Below the pieces are notes generated by a model, which saw only the letters and a program-made list of their open reading frames with translations, did no database searches and was not told the DNA's origin. DNA of 64,000 bases from Pseudomonas laurylsulfatiphila (GTDB lineage: Bacteria > Pseudomonadota > Gammaproteobacteria > Pseudomonadales > Pseudomonadaceae), in the NCBI RefSeq assembly GCF_002934665.1, contig NZ_NIRS01000003.1:682001-746000 (forward strand). The letters are read 5' to 3'. Positions 8,908-16,500 of this stretch are shown in pieces. Within the stretch, counting starts at the first letter, position 1; the number at the start of each line of letters is the position of its first letter. The translations under genes and the position numbers were made by a program.

Positions 8908-9618
8908 ATGAGCCCAGAACATGACAGAAAGTTAATCACCAACCCAATGACAATCATTGCGATATTCGCAGCGCTCTCTGAAACTTCGGCCGCCGTTTCT
9001 CTGCCCTTCCTTGACCAAGAAGAAAGAGAACTCTATGTCTGGTTTCTGATCAGCTTTCCGTTTTATTTACTTTTGCTTTTTTTCGCGACACTCAACTTCA
9101 ACTACCGCTCACTGTATGCGCCTTCCGACTTTGAAAAGGGAAAACATTTCATGAAGGTGATGGAAGATGGAGGGCGGTCGGAAAAAAAAGTATCCGGGAA
9201 GTCGTCAGGGAATCCCACTACGGTAACGTCAACGAATGGCCAGCAGCCAGGTCGGTCGCCCTGCGGTGCACAGGACCCGCCAACGGAAATTGGTCTGCAC
9301 AGCACCGTCTTCGTTCAGCATCAACTGCAGTTACCGGAATTTGTAAAAGACCTGTGCATCGTTGATACACGCGGTATGAGCAAGGAGGTCGAATTTGAAG
9401 CGCTGCTGGAAAAAATCCAGAAGCCGCCGGAAAAGATGGCGTACGTGATTCTGTTTATCACTTGTGCCATTTCAGAGACTTTACTGAAGGCCAGTGCGCT
9501 CAAGCATTCCAGGCAGACCAGGAAGCACTGCCCCGCCTTTTACATTGCCTACAATCCGGTCTCGCACAGGTTGACAGTCATTGATCAAGCCGTGCAACCG
9601 GCAAACAACAACGCGTAG
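8908..9618 (+). CDS. Unrecognised two-helix membrane protein
   Basis: I do not recognise the 236-residue product. It has two strong hydrophobic segments (about residues 13-35 and 47-68), then LNFNYRSLYAPSDF just after the second helix, a low-complexity Gly/Ser/Lys linker (about 85-120) and a C-terminal globular region (about 125-236). That region includes PEFVKDLCIVDTRGMSK and a hydrophobic stretch YVILFITCAISETLL. Base composition is AT-rich at the start and rises later. It stands alone between the response regulator and argG, where other Pseudomonas have no fixed gene, so it looks accessory. The long AT-rich leader suggests horizontal gain. Confidence 0.65.
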   Translation: MSPEHDRKLITNPMTIIAIFAALSETSAAVSLPFLDQEERELYVWFLISFPFYLLLLFFATLNFNYRSLYAPSDFEKGKHFMKVMEDGGRSEKKVSGKSSGNPTTVTSTNGQQPGRSPCGAQDPPTEIGLHSTVFVQHQLQLPEFVKDLCIVDTRGMSKEVEFEALLEKIQKPPEKMAYVILFITCAISETLLKASALKHSRQTRKHCPAFYIAYNPVSHRLTVIDQAVQPANNNA

Positions 9619-9711
9619 AACAGGACAGACCATTGGAAGGAGAAAGACAGGAAACCGTCAGCGGCAACGAATACCCGACTACGCAGTAACTGGCATCACA
9701 CCCCGTTTTCA

Positions 9712-9746
9712 GGTGCCTGACCCCGTCGAGGACGAGGTCAGGCACC
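9712..9746. terminator. Long hairpin between the unknown membrane gene and argG
   Basis: A perfect 11-base stem (9712-9722 with 9736-9746) lies 20 bases from the argG stop. It has no clear T-run on either side, so it may be a terminator working with other factors or a small repeat. Confidence 0.5.
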
Positions 9747-9765
9747 CATCACGAGTTCAAAGGTC

Positions 9766-10983
9766 TCAGAACAGCTTCCGGCCTTTGTTCGCCGCAATGC
9801 GCATGCGCAGGGCGTTGAGCTTGATGAAGCCCGCAGCATCCGCCTGGTTGTACGCGCCGCCATCTTCTTCGAAAGTAGCGATGTTGGCGTCGAACAGCGA
9901 GTCATCGGACTTGCGACCAGTGACGATCACATTGCCCTTGTACAGTTTCAGGCGCACAACGCCGTTCACGTTGACCTGGGACGCATCGATCATCTGTTGC
10001 AGCATCAGACGCTCAGGGCTCCACCAGTAGCCGGTGTAGATCAGGCTGGCGTACTTGGGCATCAACTCGTCCTTGAGGTGAGCCACTTCGCGGTCCAGGG
10101 TGATCGATTCGATCGCGCGGTGGGCACGCAGCATGATGGTGCCGCCAGGGGTTTCGTAGCAGCCACGGGACTTCATGCCCACATAGCGGTTCTCGACGAT
10201 GTCGAGACGGCCGATACCGTGTTCACCACCGATACGGTTCAGGGTCGCCAGCACGGTGGCCGGAGTCATTTCGACACCGTCCAGCGCGACGATGTCGCCG
10301 TTGCGGTAGGTCAACTCCAGGTACTGCGGCTTGTCTGGAGCGTTTTCCGGGGAAACGGTCCAGCGCCACATGTCTTCTTCGTGCTCGGTCCAGGTGTCTT
10401 CCAGCACGCCGCCTTCATAGGAGATGTGCAGCAGGTTGGCATCCATGGAGTACGGGGATTTCTTCTTGCCGTGACGCTCGATCGGGATCGCGTGCTTCGC
10501 GGCGTAGTCCATCAGTTTTTCACGGGACAGCAGGTCCCATTCGCGCCAGGGAGCAATCACTTTCACGCCAGGCTTCAAGGCGTAGGCGCCCAATTCGAAA
10601 CGAACCTGGTCGTTGCCCTTGCCGGTGGCGCCATGGGAAATGGCGTCAGCGCCGGTTTCGTTGGCGATTTCGATCAGGCGCTTGGCGATCAGCGGACGAG
10701 CGATGGAAGTACCCAGCAGGTACTCGCCTTCGTAAACGGTATTGGCGCGGAACATCGGGAAAACGAAATCGCGCACGAACTCTTCGCGCAAGTCGTCGAT
10801 GTAGATCTCTTTGACGCCCATGGCCTGAGCCTTGGCGCGTGCAGGTTCGACCTCTTCGCCCTGACCCAGGTCAGCGGTGAAGGTCACCACTTCACAGTTA
10901 TAAGTATCCTGCAGCCACTTGAGGATCACCGAAGTGTCCAGGCCGCCGGAATACGCCAGAACGACCTTGTTTACGTCCGCCAT
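9766..10983 (-). CDS. argG: Argininosuccinate synthase
   Basis: ArgG joins citrulline and aspartate, using ATP, in the seventh step of arginine synthesis. The 405-residue protein opens with the N-type ATP pyrophosphatase P-loop AYSGGLDTS (residues 9-17). It carries the family's [15 protein letters not shown] block near 117-131 and the [13 protein letters not shown] [16 protein letters not shown] segment. Length is as expected for the bacterial enzyme. The gene is read towards the unknown membrane protein, and its neighbour motY lies behind it in the usual Pseudomonas order. Confidence 0.98.
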   Translation of the reverse strand: MADVNKVVLAYSGGLDTSVILKWLQDTYNCEVVTFTADLGQGEEVEPARAKAQAMGVKEIYIDDLREEFVRDFVFPMFRANTVYEGEYLLGTSIARPLIAKRLIEIANETGADAISHGATGKGNDQVRFELGAYALKPGVKVIAPWREWDLLSREKLMDYAAKHAIPIERHGKKKSPYSMDANLLHISYEGGVLEDTWTEHEEDMWRWTVSPENAPDKPQYLELTYRNGDIVALDGVEMTPATVLATLNRIGGEHGIGRLDIVENRYVGMKSRGCYETPGGTIMLRAHRAIESITLDREVAHLKDELMPKYASLIYTGYWWSPERLMLQQMIDASQVNVNGVVRLKLYKGNVIVTGRKSDDSLFDANIATFEEDGGAYNQADAAGFIKLNALRMRIAANKGRKLF

Positions 10984-11112
10984 GCCATCACTCCACGGGG
11001 TTCTACGGAAAGCCGTGAAGTCTACCGCTCATGCGGGATAATTTACAGAGGCGCGACAGCTTATGACGACCAAGCGACAGAATCTGTCGAGAGCGCGACG
11101 ATGACCGAAGGG

Positions 11113-12018
11113 TCAGGACGTTGCCGAAGTGGCCGCTTTCGTCGCTTGCGGGGCGACTTGCTCCGCGGGTGCTCCCCGCTCCAGCCGTACCGCTACCCGA
11201 CGGTTCTTCGCACGGTTGGCGTTGTTGGTATTGGGCGCCAGCGGATAACGTTCGCCATGGAAACGCAGGGTGATTTGCGACTCCTGGATGCCGTTGGCCT
11301 TGAAGAACTCCATCACTGCCAGGGCCCGACGCCGCGACAGGTCGCGATTGGTCAGGCGGTTGCCGCTGTTGTCGGAGTGGCCATCGAGCTCGATGTGATT
11401 GACCGTCGGATCAGCCCTCATGTAGTCCAGCATGACCTGCAGCTTGGCTTTCGCGGCACTGTCGAGCTCGATTCCGCCGCCAGGGAAGCCGATTTGGGAT
11501 TGTTTCACCTGCTCGAAGTTCTGCGGCAACAGTTTGGCCACGCAGCCTTGATAATCGGCAAACGCCTGGGTGAACCTGACCGGCAGCAAGCGCACTTCCG
11601 ACACCCGGCCATCCCCCGAGGAATGGCGAACCACCGGGCTGCGACCGTCCATCAGGCCACTGATCAGGCGTCCGGCCTGCACCTGTGAACTGTTGAACAA
11701 CACGTTGCCGCTGCCGATTCTCACCGTGCCCAGGTTGATATCGTCACGCCCCGGTTGCCACGGTGCGGCAGCGGCCAGCAAGGTCGCCGAACCTCCGCCC
11801 AGCATCGGGTTATAGGCTTTCAGACGAAACGTTGCCTGCTCACCGGCCTTGCGCACGAACTCACCCGAACCGAAGTCGGTAATCGGCTGCGCCAGGCGGC
11901 ATTCGAACTTGTCGCCTTCGACCGTCCACTCAATGCTCTCCAGGCGGGTCTGAAAAGTGAGCGCCATCGCGGGAAGGCTGGCAAACACACTGAGCAAGGC
12001 TAAATAACGCTGGCGCAC
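11113..12018 (-). CDS. motY: MotY-like OmpA-domain protein of the flagellar stator
   Basis: The product (301 residues from GTG at 12018) has a signal peptide ending near PAMA, a beta-rich N-terminal domain and a C-terminal OmpA/MotB peptidoglycan-binding domain with IELDGHSDNSGNRLTNRDLSRRRA. In Pseudomonas and Vibrio, MotY forms the T-ring that docks stator units to the polar flagellar motor, and it lies between argG and pyrC as here. A GTG at 12030 is also in frame, but the GGAG ribosome-binding site sits between the two, so 12018 is the better start. The first residues would then be VRQRYLALLSV. Confidence 0.88.
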   Translation of the reverse strand: MRQRYLALLSVFASLPAMALTFQTRLESIEWTVEGDKFECRLAQPITDFGSGEFVRKAGEQATFRLKAYNPMLGGGSATLLAAAAPWQPGRDDINLGTVRIGSGNVLFNSSQVQAGRLISGLMDGRSPVVRHSSGDGRVSEVRLLPVRFTQAFADYQGCVAKLLPQNFEQVKQSQIGFPGGGIELDSAAKAKLQVMLDYMRADPTVNHIELDGHSDNSGNRLTNRDLSRRRALAVMEFFKANGIQESQITLRFHGERYPLAPNTNNANRAKNRRVAVRLERGAPAEQVAPQATKAATSATS

Positions 12019-12177
12019 GGGAGGCTCCACTGGCTTCTACAACAAAAAGACCGACACACACATGTTTACGGCATACCTGTTGGATATCGGAAGCTGGCGG
12101 CAAAACTTGATAGCGAGTGCCTGCAAGAGTCTTTTCCGGTAGCATTCCCTTGAGTTTGACCCGCCTGGAATCCCCTC

Positions 12178-13224
12178 ATGTCCGACCGCCTGACCCTGCT
12201 GCGTCCCGACGACTGGCACATTCATCTTCGCGATGGTGCCGTGTTGACCAATACCGTCGCGGATGTCGCGCGCACCTTTGGCCGCGCCATCATCATGCCC
12301 AACCTGGTTCCACCGGTGCGCAACGCGGCCGAAGCCGACGGCTATCGCCAGCGGATTCTCGCTGCCCGCCCGGCCGGCAGCCCGTTCGAGCCGCTGATGG
12401 TCCTGTACCTGACCGACCGCACCCAGCCTGAAGAAATCCGCGAGGCCAAGGCCAGCGGATTCGTGCACGCCGCCAAGCTGTACCCGGCCGGCGCGACCAC
12501 CAACTCGGACTCTGGTGTTACCAGCATCGACAAGATTTTCCCCGCACTCGAGGCCATGGCCGAAGTCGGGATGCCGTTGCTGATCCACGGCGAAGTCACC
12601 CGTGGCGATGTCGACGTGTTCGACCGCGAAAAAATCTTCATCGACGAGCACATGCGTCGTGTGGTCGAGCGTTTCCCGACGCTCAAGGTGGTGTTCGAAC
12701 ACATCACCACCGCTGACGCCGTGCAGTTCGTCAACTCGGCTTCGGCCAACGTTGGCGCGACCATCACCGCGCATCACCTGCTGTACAACCGCAACCACAT
12801 GCTGGTGGGCGGGATTCGGCCGCATTTCTACTGCCTGCCGATCCTCAAGCGCAATACGCACCAGGAAGCCCTGCTCGACGCCGCCACCAGCGGCAGCGAA
12901 AAATTCTTCCTCGGCACCGACTCGGCCCCCCACGCCCAGCACGCCAAGGAAGCCGCTTGTGGTTGCGCCGGCTGCTACACCGCTTATGCGGCGATCGAGA
13001 TGTACGCCGAAGCGTTCGAACAGCGCAATGCGCTGGACAAGCTCGAAGCCTTCGCCAGCCTTAACGGCCCGCGTTTCTATGGCTTGCCGGCCAACACCGA
13101 TCGCATCACCCTGGTCCGCGAAGAATGGACCGCCCCTGCCAGCCTGCCGTTTGGCGAGTTGACCGTTATCCCGCTGCGCGCCGGTGAAAAACTGCGCTGG
13201 CGCCTGCTGGAGGAACACGCGTGA
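12178..13224 (+). CDS. pyrC: Dihydroorotase (class II)
   Basis: PyrC closes carbamoyl-aspartate to dihydroorotate in pyrimidine synthesis. The 348 residues show the metal-binding HIHLRDG (about 14-20), the bridging lysine in [14 protein letters not shown] (about 100), further zinc ligands in LIHGEV and FEHITT, and the DSAPHA active-site aspartate near residue 249. It is the short, PyrC-type (E. coli-like) enzyme, not the PyrC' form paired with PyrB. The stop overlaps the rnt start by four bases (GTGA), so pyrC and rnt are probably co-translated. Confidence 0.97.
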   Translation: MSDRLTLLRPDDWHIHLRDGAVLTNTVADVARTFGRAIIMPNLVPPVRNAAEADGYRQRILAARPAGSPFEPLMVLYLTDRTQPEEIREAKASGFVHAAKLYPAGATTNSDSGVTSIDKIFPALEAMAEVGMPLLIHGEVTRGDVDVFDREKIFIDEHMRRVVERFPTLKVVFEHITTADAVQFVNSASANVGATITAHHLLYNRNHMLVGGIRPHFYCLPILKRNTHQEALLDAATSGSEKFFLGTDSAPHAQHAKEAACGCAGCYTAYAAIEMYAEAFEQRNALDKLEAFASLNGPRFYGLPANTDRITLVREEWTAPASLPFGELTVIPLRAGEKLRWRLLEEHA

Positions 13225-13898
13225 GTGAAGAGCATTTCGACGACGAACTGGAAGGCAATGGTGGCGGAGGCGGTTCCCGTCATCCAATGGCTGCCAGGTT
13301 CCGTGGTTACCTGCCGGTTGTCGTCGACGTAGAAACCGGTGGCTTCAACTCGGCCACCGACGCCCTGCTGGAAATCGCCGCGACCACCATCGCCATGGAT
13401 GAAAAGGGTTTTGTGTACCCGGATCACACCTACTTCTTCCGGGTCGAGCCATTCGAAGGCGCGAACATCGAAGCGGCGGCCCTGGAGTTCACCGGAATCA
13501 AGCTCGATCACCCGCTGCGCATGGCCGTGAGTGAAGAGTCTGCCCTGAACGATATCTTCCGCGGCGTGCGCAAGGCCCTCAAGGCCAACGGTTGCAAACG
13601 GGCGATCCTGGTCGGGCATAACAGCAGCTTCGACCTGGGCTTCCTGAATGCGGCGGTTGCGCGCCTGGACATGAAGCGCAATCCGTTCCATCCGTTCTCC
13701 AGTTTCGATACCGCGACGCTCGCGGGCCTGGCCTACGGCCAGACCGTGCTGGCCAAGGCGTGTCAGGCAGCGGACATCGACTTCGACGGTCGCGAGGCTC
13801 ACTCGGCGCGCTATGACACCGAGAAGACGGCAGAGCTGTTCTGCGGCATCGTCAATCGCTGGAAACAGATGGGTGGCTGGGAAGATTTCAACGATTGA
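13221..13898 (+). CDS. rnt: Ribonuclease T
   Basis: RNase T is a 3'-to-5' exoribonuclease that trims tRNA and other stable RNA ends. The 225-residue protein has the DEDDh exonuclease motifs: VVDVETGGF (Exo I), the NSSFDLGFL block (Exo II) and [14 protein letters not shown] (Exo III). The start codon is GTG, overlapping the pyrC stop. A short Gly-rich segment follows the N-terminus, as in other Pseudomonas RNase T. A REP pair and a bidirectional terminator lie downstream. Confidence 0.96.
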   Translation: MSEEHFDDELEGNGGGGGSRHPMAARFRGYLPVVVDVETGGFNSATDALLEIAATTIAMDEKGFVYPDHTYFFRVEPFEGANIEAAALEFTGIKLDHPLRMAVSEESALNDIFRGVRKALKANGCKRAILVGHNSSFDLGFLNAAVARLDMKRNPFHPFSSFDTATLAGLAYGQTVLAKACQAADIDFDGREAHSARYDTEKTAELFCGIVNRWKQMGGWEDFND

Positions 13899-13906
13899 TG
13901 GCTTTG

Positions 13907-14020
13907 TGTAGGAACGAGCCTGCTCGCGATGGTCGTTAACGATAACGCGGGGAACCTGACACCCAGCGGCGTTCTCAAGTCCATCGTCGGAACGCCGCCC
14001 GGAGCAAGCTCGCTCCTACA
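13907..14020. repeat. REPIN, 'tgtaggagcgagctcgctcgcgatgg' family, one unit diverged
   Basis: Inverted REP units at 13907-13932 and near 13997-14020 flank a spacer. The left unit has an A in 'taggaacgag', and part of the right unit is replaced by a GC-rich insert. Confidence 0.8.
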
Positions 14021-14045
14021 GGAGTTCCAGGTTTATCCCGCACAT

Positions 14046-14077
14046 AAAAAAACCGGCCTCGATGGCCGGTTTTTTTT
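14046..14077. terminator. Bidirectional terminator between rnt and the peroxiredoxin gene
   Basis: A seven-base stem (14052-14058 with 14064-14070) has an A-run before it and a T-run after it. It can end both converging transcripts. Confidence 0.9.
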
Positions 14078-14093
14078 ACCTGCAGCGTGCGCC

Positions 14094-14696
14094 TTACAGA
14101 GCGGCAGCGTGCTCGGTCAGGTAAGCCGCAACGCCTTCTGGCGAAGCGTTCATGCCTTTGTCGCCTTTCTTCCAGTTGGCAGGGCAGACTTCGCCGTGCT
14201 CTTCGTGGAACTGCAGAGCGTCGACCAGACGCAGCAGCTCTTCCATGTTACGGCCCAGCGGCAGGTCGTTGATGATCTGCGAACGGACAACGCCTTTGTC
14301 GTCGATCAGGAACGCGCCACGGAACGCCACGCCGTCAGCGGACTGAACGTCGTAGGCCTTCATGATTTCCTGCTTGATGTCGGCAGCCATGGTGTAGCGA
14401 ACTTCGCCGATACCGCCATTGTTGACCGGTGTGTTGCGCCAGGCGTTGTGGGTGAAGTGCGAGTCGATCGACACAGCGACCACTTCAACGTTGCGCGCCT
14501 TGAACTCGGACATGCGGTTGTCCAGAGCGATCAGCTCGGACGGGCAAACGAAGGTGAAGTCCAGCGGGTAGAAGAACACCAGGCCGTATTTGCCTTTGAT
14601 CGCCGAAGACAGGGTGAAGCTGTCTACGATCTCGCCATTGCCGAGTACGGCCGGTACGGTGAAGTCAGGGGCTTGTTTGCCTACGAGTACGCTCAT
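14094..14696 (-). CDS. Typical 2-Cys peroxiredoxin (AhpC/TSA family)
   Basis: The 200-residue thiol peroxidase reduces hydrogen peroxide and organic hydroperoxides. The peroxidatic cysteine is Cys51 in PLDFTFVCPSEL, the resolving cysteine Cys171 in EVCPANW, and the active-site Arg lies in the VSIDSHFTHNAWRN region. Both cysteines and the length fit the typical dimeric 2-Cys class. It is close in type to AhpC, but no ahpF is nearby, so a thioredoxin-dependent partner is likelier. It lies in the conserved Pseudomonas block pyrC-rnt-prx-bfd-bfr. Confidence 0.95.
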   Translation of the reverse strand: MSVLVGKQAPDFTVPAVLGNGEIVDSFTLSSAIKGKYGLVFFYPLDFTFVCPSELIALDNRMSEFKARNVEVVAVSIDSHFTHNAWRNTPVNNGGIGEVRYTMAADIKQEIMKAYDVQSADGVAFRGAFLIDDKGVVRSQIINDLPLGRNMEELLRLVDALQFHEEHGEVCPANWKKGDKGMNASPEGVAAYLTEHAAAL

Positions 14697-15006
14697 TGGA
14701 TATCTCCTGGTGTAATAGCGTGAGAAACAGGGTTCGCATCAGCCTGCCACCCTGAGGCGACAGCCCTGTGACACGAACCCCGGTCGCAAAAGACCGGTCA
14801 TCATACACCGCGTATTTGAGCTGGCTTAGCTGTTTTTTCCCGGTACGATGAAATCCCCGACGGTTTTGTATCACCGGTTTGCCATATAGACCGTTCGTCA
14901 GCCATCCCCGCTTATGACGAAAAGTACTCTGAAACCACTTTGACAATCATTCTCGTTAACATTAAGATCCATCGCAATTGAGTCACAATCAGCGACGGTC
15001 TTCCTT
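14697..15006. other. Divergent promoter region of the peroxiredoxin and bfd genes
   Basis: This 310-base region holds no gene. The right part carries the Fur-like site described separately. A GGAGA ribosome-binding site for the peroxiredoxin lies directly beside its start at 14701-14708. Confidence 0.6.
14941..14960 (+). promoter_or_regulatory. Candidate Fur box upstream of bfd
   Basis: The sequence tgacaatcattctcgttaac closely follows the 19-base Fur consensus (gataatgataatcattatc) in its central aatcattctc part. It lies about 50 bases before the bfd start. This fits iron-repressed expression of Bfd, which releases iron from bacterioferritin during starvation. Confidence 0.7.
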
Positions 15007-15225
15007 ATGTATGTTTGCCTCTGCACTGGCGTCACCGACGGTCAAATCCGCGATGCGATCTATGAAGGATGCTGCAGCTACAAGGAAGTCCGTGTGGCTA
15101 CCGGCGTTGCCAGTCAATGCGGCAAATGTGCCTGTCTTGCCAAGGAAGTGGTCCGCGAGACCCTGACAAAACTGCAAACGGCCCAGGCTGCAATTCCCTA
15201 TCCAGCAGAATTTACAGCGGCTTAA
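15007..15225 (+). CDS. bfd: Bacterioferritin-associated ferredoxin
   Basis: Bfd carries a [2Fe-2S] cluster and passes electrons to bacterioferritin so that stored iron can be reduced and released. The 72-residue protein has all four cluster cysteines at the family positions: Cys4, Cys6, Cys38 and Cys41 (MYVCLC... and QCGKC). It lies directly before bfr, with its own terminator between them and a Fur-like box upstream. The two genes are thus probably regulated in opposite directions by iron. Confidence 0.97.
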   Translation: MYVCLCTGVTDGQIRDAIYEGCCSYKEVRVATGVASQCGKCACLAKEVVRETLTKLQTAQAAIPYPAEFTAA

Positions 15226-15242
15226 CTATCGAATTTCAAAGA

Positions 15243-15267
15243 ACCGGACATATGTCCGGTTTTTTTA
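15243..15267 (+). terminator. Intrinsic terminator after bfd
   Basis: An eight-base perfect stem (15243-15250 with 15253-15260) runs into a T-run. Confidence 0.88.
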
Positions 15268-15425
15268 TGCCTCAAAATCAACTAGTTATGCTCTAGACGC
15301 GGAACACAAACATTCTTATTCCGATTAATTTTCATTTAAGTTTCAATAACTTAGGTTTGACACTATTAAATACGCAGCTCAAACTCTCTGTTCTATTGAC
15401 AGCTAACAAAGGGCAGGACCCCATC

Positions 15426-15899
15426 ATGAAAGGCGACGTTACAGTCATCCAGCATCTCAACAAGATCCTTGCCAATGAGCTGGTCGCGATCAATCAATAC
15501 TTCCTGCATGCGCGCATGTACGAAGATTGGGGCCTGAACAAGCTCGGCAAGCACGAGTACCACGAATCCATCGACGAGATGAAGCATGCGGACAAGCTGA
15601 TCAAGCGGATCCTGTTCCTTGAAGGCCTGCCGAACGTCCAGGACCTGGGCAAGCTGCACATCGGCGAGCACACCAAGGAAATGCTCGAGTGCGACCTGCG
15701 TATCGAGAAAATCGGCCATGCCGACCTGAAAGTGGCTATCGCGCATTGCGAAACAGTGGGCGACTTTGGCAGCCGTGAGCTGCTTGAAGATATCCTCGAG
15801 TCCGAAGAAGAACATATCGACTGGCTGGAAACCCAATTGGGCCTGATCGACAAGATCGGTATCGAAAACTATCTGCAATCGCAGATGGGTGAAGAGTAG
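15426..15899 (+). CDS. bfr: Bacterioferritin (heme-binding iron store, BfrB type)
   Basis: Bfr forms a 24-subunit cage that oxidises and stores iron and carries heme at subunit interfaces. The 157-residue protein keeps the heme-ligand Met52 (DEMKHAD) and the ferroxidase ligands Glu18, Glu51, His54 and the EEEHIDW segment (Glu/His near 127-130). The start at 15426 gives MKGDVTVIQ, the usual N-terminus. A longer upstream reading frame lacks support. Pairing with bfd is the conserved Pseudomonas bfd-bfrB arrangement. Confidence 0.96.
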   Translation: MKGDVTVIQHLNKILANELVAINQYFLHARMYEDWGLNKLGKHEYHESIDEMKHADKLIKRILFLEGLPNVQDLGKLHIGEHTKEMLECDLRIEKIGHADLKVAIAHCETVGDFGSRELLEDILESEEEHIDWLETQLGLIDKIGIENYLQSQMGEE

Positions 15900-16047
15900 G
15901 AGCTGCCGCAGGCTGCGATCTTGGCAACTGCAGCCGCAATATTGCAGTAACTTCCTTAGAGCAATAAAAAGCCCCGCCCTCTTTCGAGTGGCGGGGCTTT
16001 TTTAATGCTGAAGATCAAGAGATCGCAGCCTTCGGCAGCTCCTACAG
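15897..16047. repeat. Inverted REP units flanking a terminator (15897-15922 and 16018-16047)
   Basis: Two single units of the 'gatcgcagcc-ttcggcagctcc' family lie in inverted orientation on each side of the bfr terminator, about 95 bases apart. The first begins inside the bfr stop codon. Confidence 0.75.
15971..16004. terminator. Terminator between bfr and grxD
   Basis: A perfect eight-base GC stem (15971-15978 with 15990-15997) is followed by a T-run and preceded by an A-run, so it can serve both convergent genes. Confidence 0.9.
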
Positions 16048-16061
16048 GGGAGCCGCCCGAA

Positions 16062-16403
16062 TCAGGCTTCGGTCTTTGGAGCAGCGGCCTTGGCGGCGGC
16101 GTCCTTGATCAGGCTCTGCAGCGAACCGTCAGCAGCCATTTCAGTCATGATGTCGCTACCGCCGACCAGCTCACCGGCAACCCACAGTTGCGGGAAGGTT
16201 GGCCAGTTGGCGTATTTTGGCAGGTTGGCGCGGATTTCCGGGTTCTGCAGGATGTCCACGTACGCAAACTTTTCACCACACGCCATCACGGCCTGTGCAG
16301 CTTTCGCGGAGAAGCCGCACTGCGGGGCATTTGGCGAGCCTTTCATGTAAAGCAGAATGGTGTTGTTGGCAATCTGCTCTTTAATCGTTTCGATGATATC
16401 CAT
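16062..16403 (-). CDS. grxD: Monothiol glutaredoxin
   Basis: The 113-residue protein is a class II glutaredoxin with the CGFS active site (Cys29), the conserved LLYMKGSPNAPQ lead-in, WPTFPQLWV (cis-Pro) and GGSDI (glutathione-binding) blocks. Such proteins bind a glutathione-ligated [2Fe-2S] cluster as dimers and hand clusters on to other proteins. The start at 16403 (MDIIETIKEQ) is the family N-terminus, and ten extra in-frame upstream codons are not conserved. It stands after bfr in the usual Pseudomonas order, so an iron/Fe-S theme runs through bfd-bfr-grxD. Confidence 0.95.
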   Translation of the reverse strand: MDIIETIKEQIANNTILLYMKGSPNAPQCGFSAKAAQAVMACGEKFAYVDILQNPEIRANLPKYANWPTFPQLWVAGELVGGSDIMTEMAADGSLQSLIKDAAAKAAAPKTEA

Positions 16404-16500
16404 GGAGCACCTCGGCTGAACTTTCCGACTCATGGGTCGGCACGGTGGCGCATTGTAACGGAAAGCCGAGCGCCCTGCTCGGTCTCTCCGTCAGACTGAT

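Noticed and set aside
9997..11688. 563-residue plus-strand frame across argG and motY
   Set aside because: It spans two well-defined minus-strand genes and the gap between them, a pattern of codon-bias shadow.
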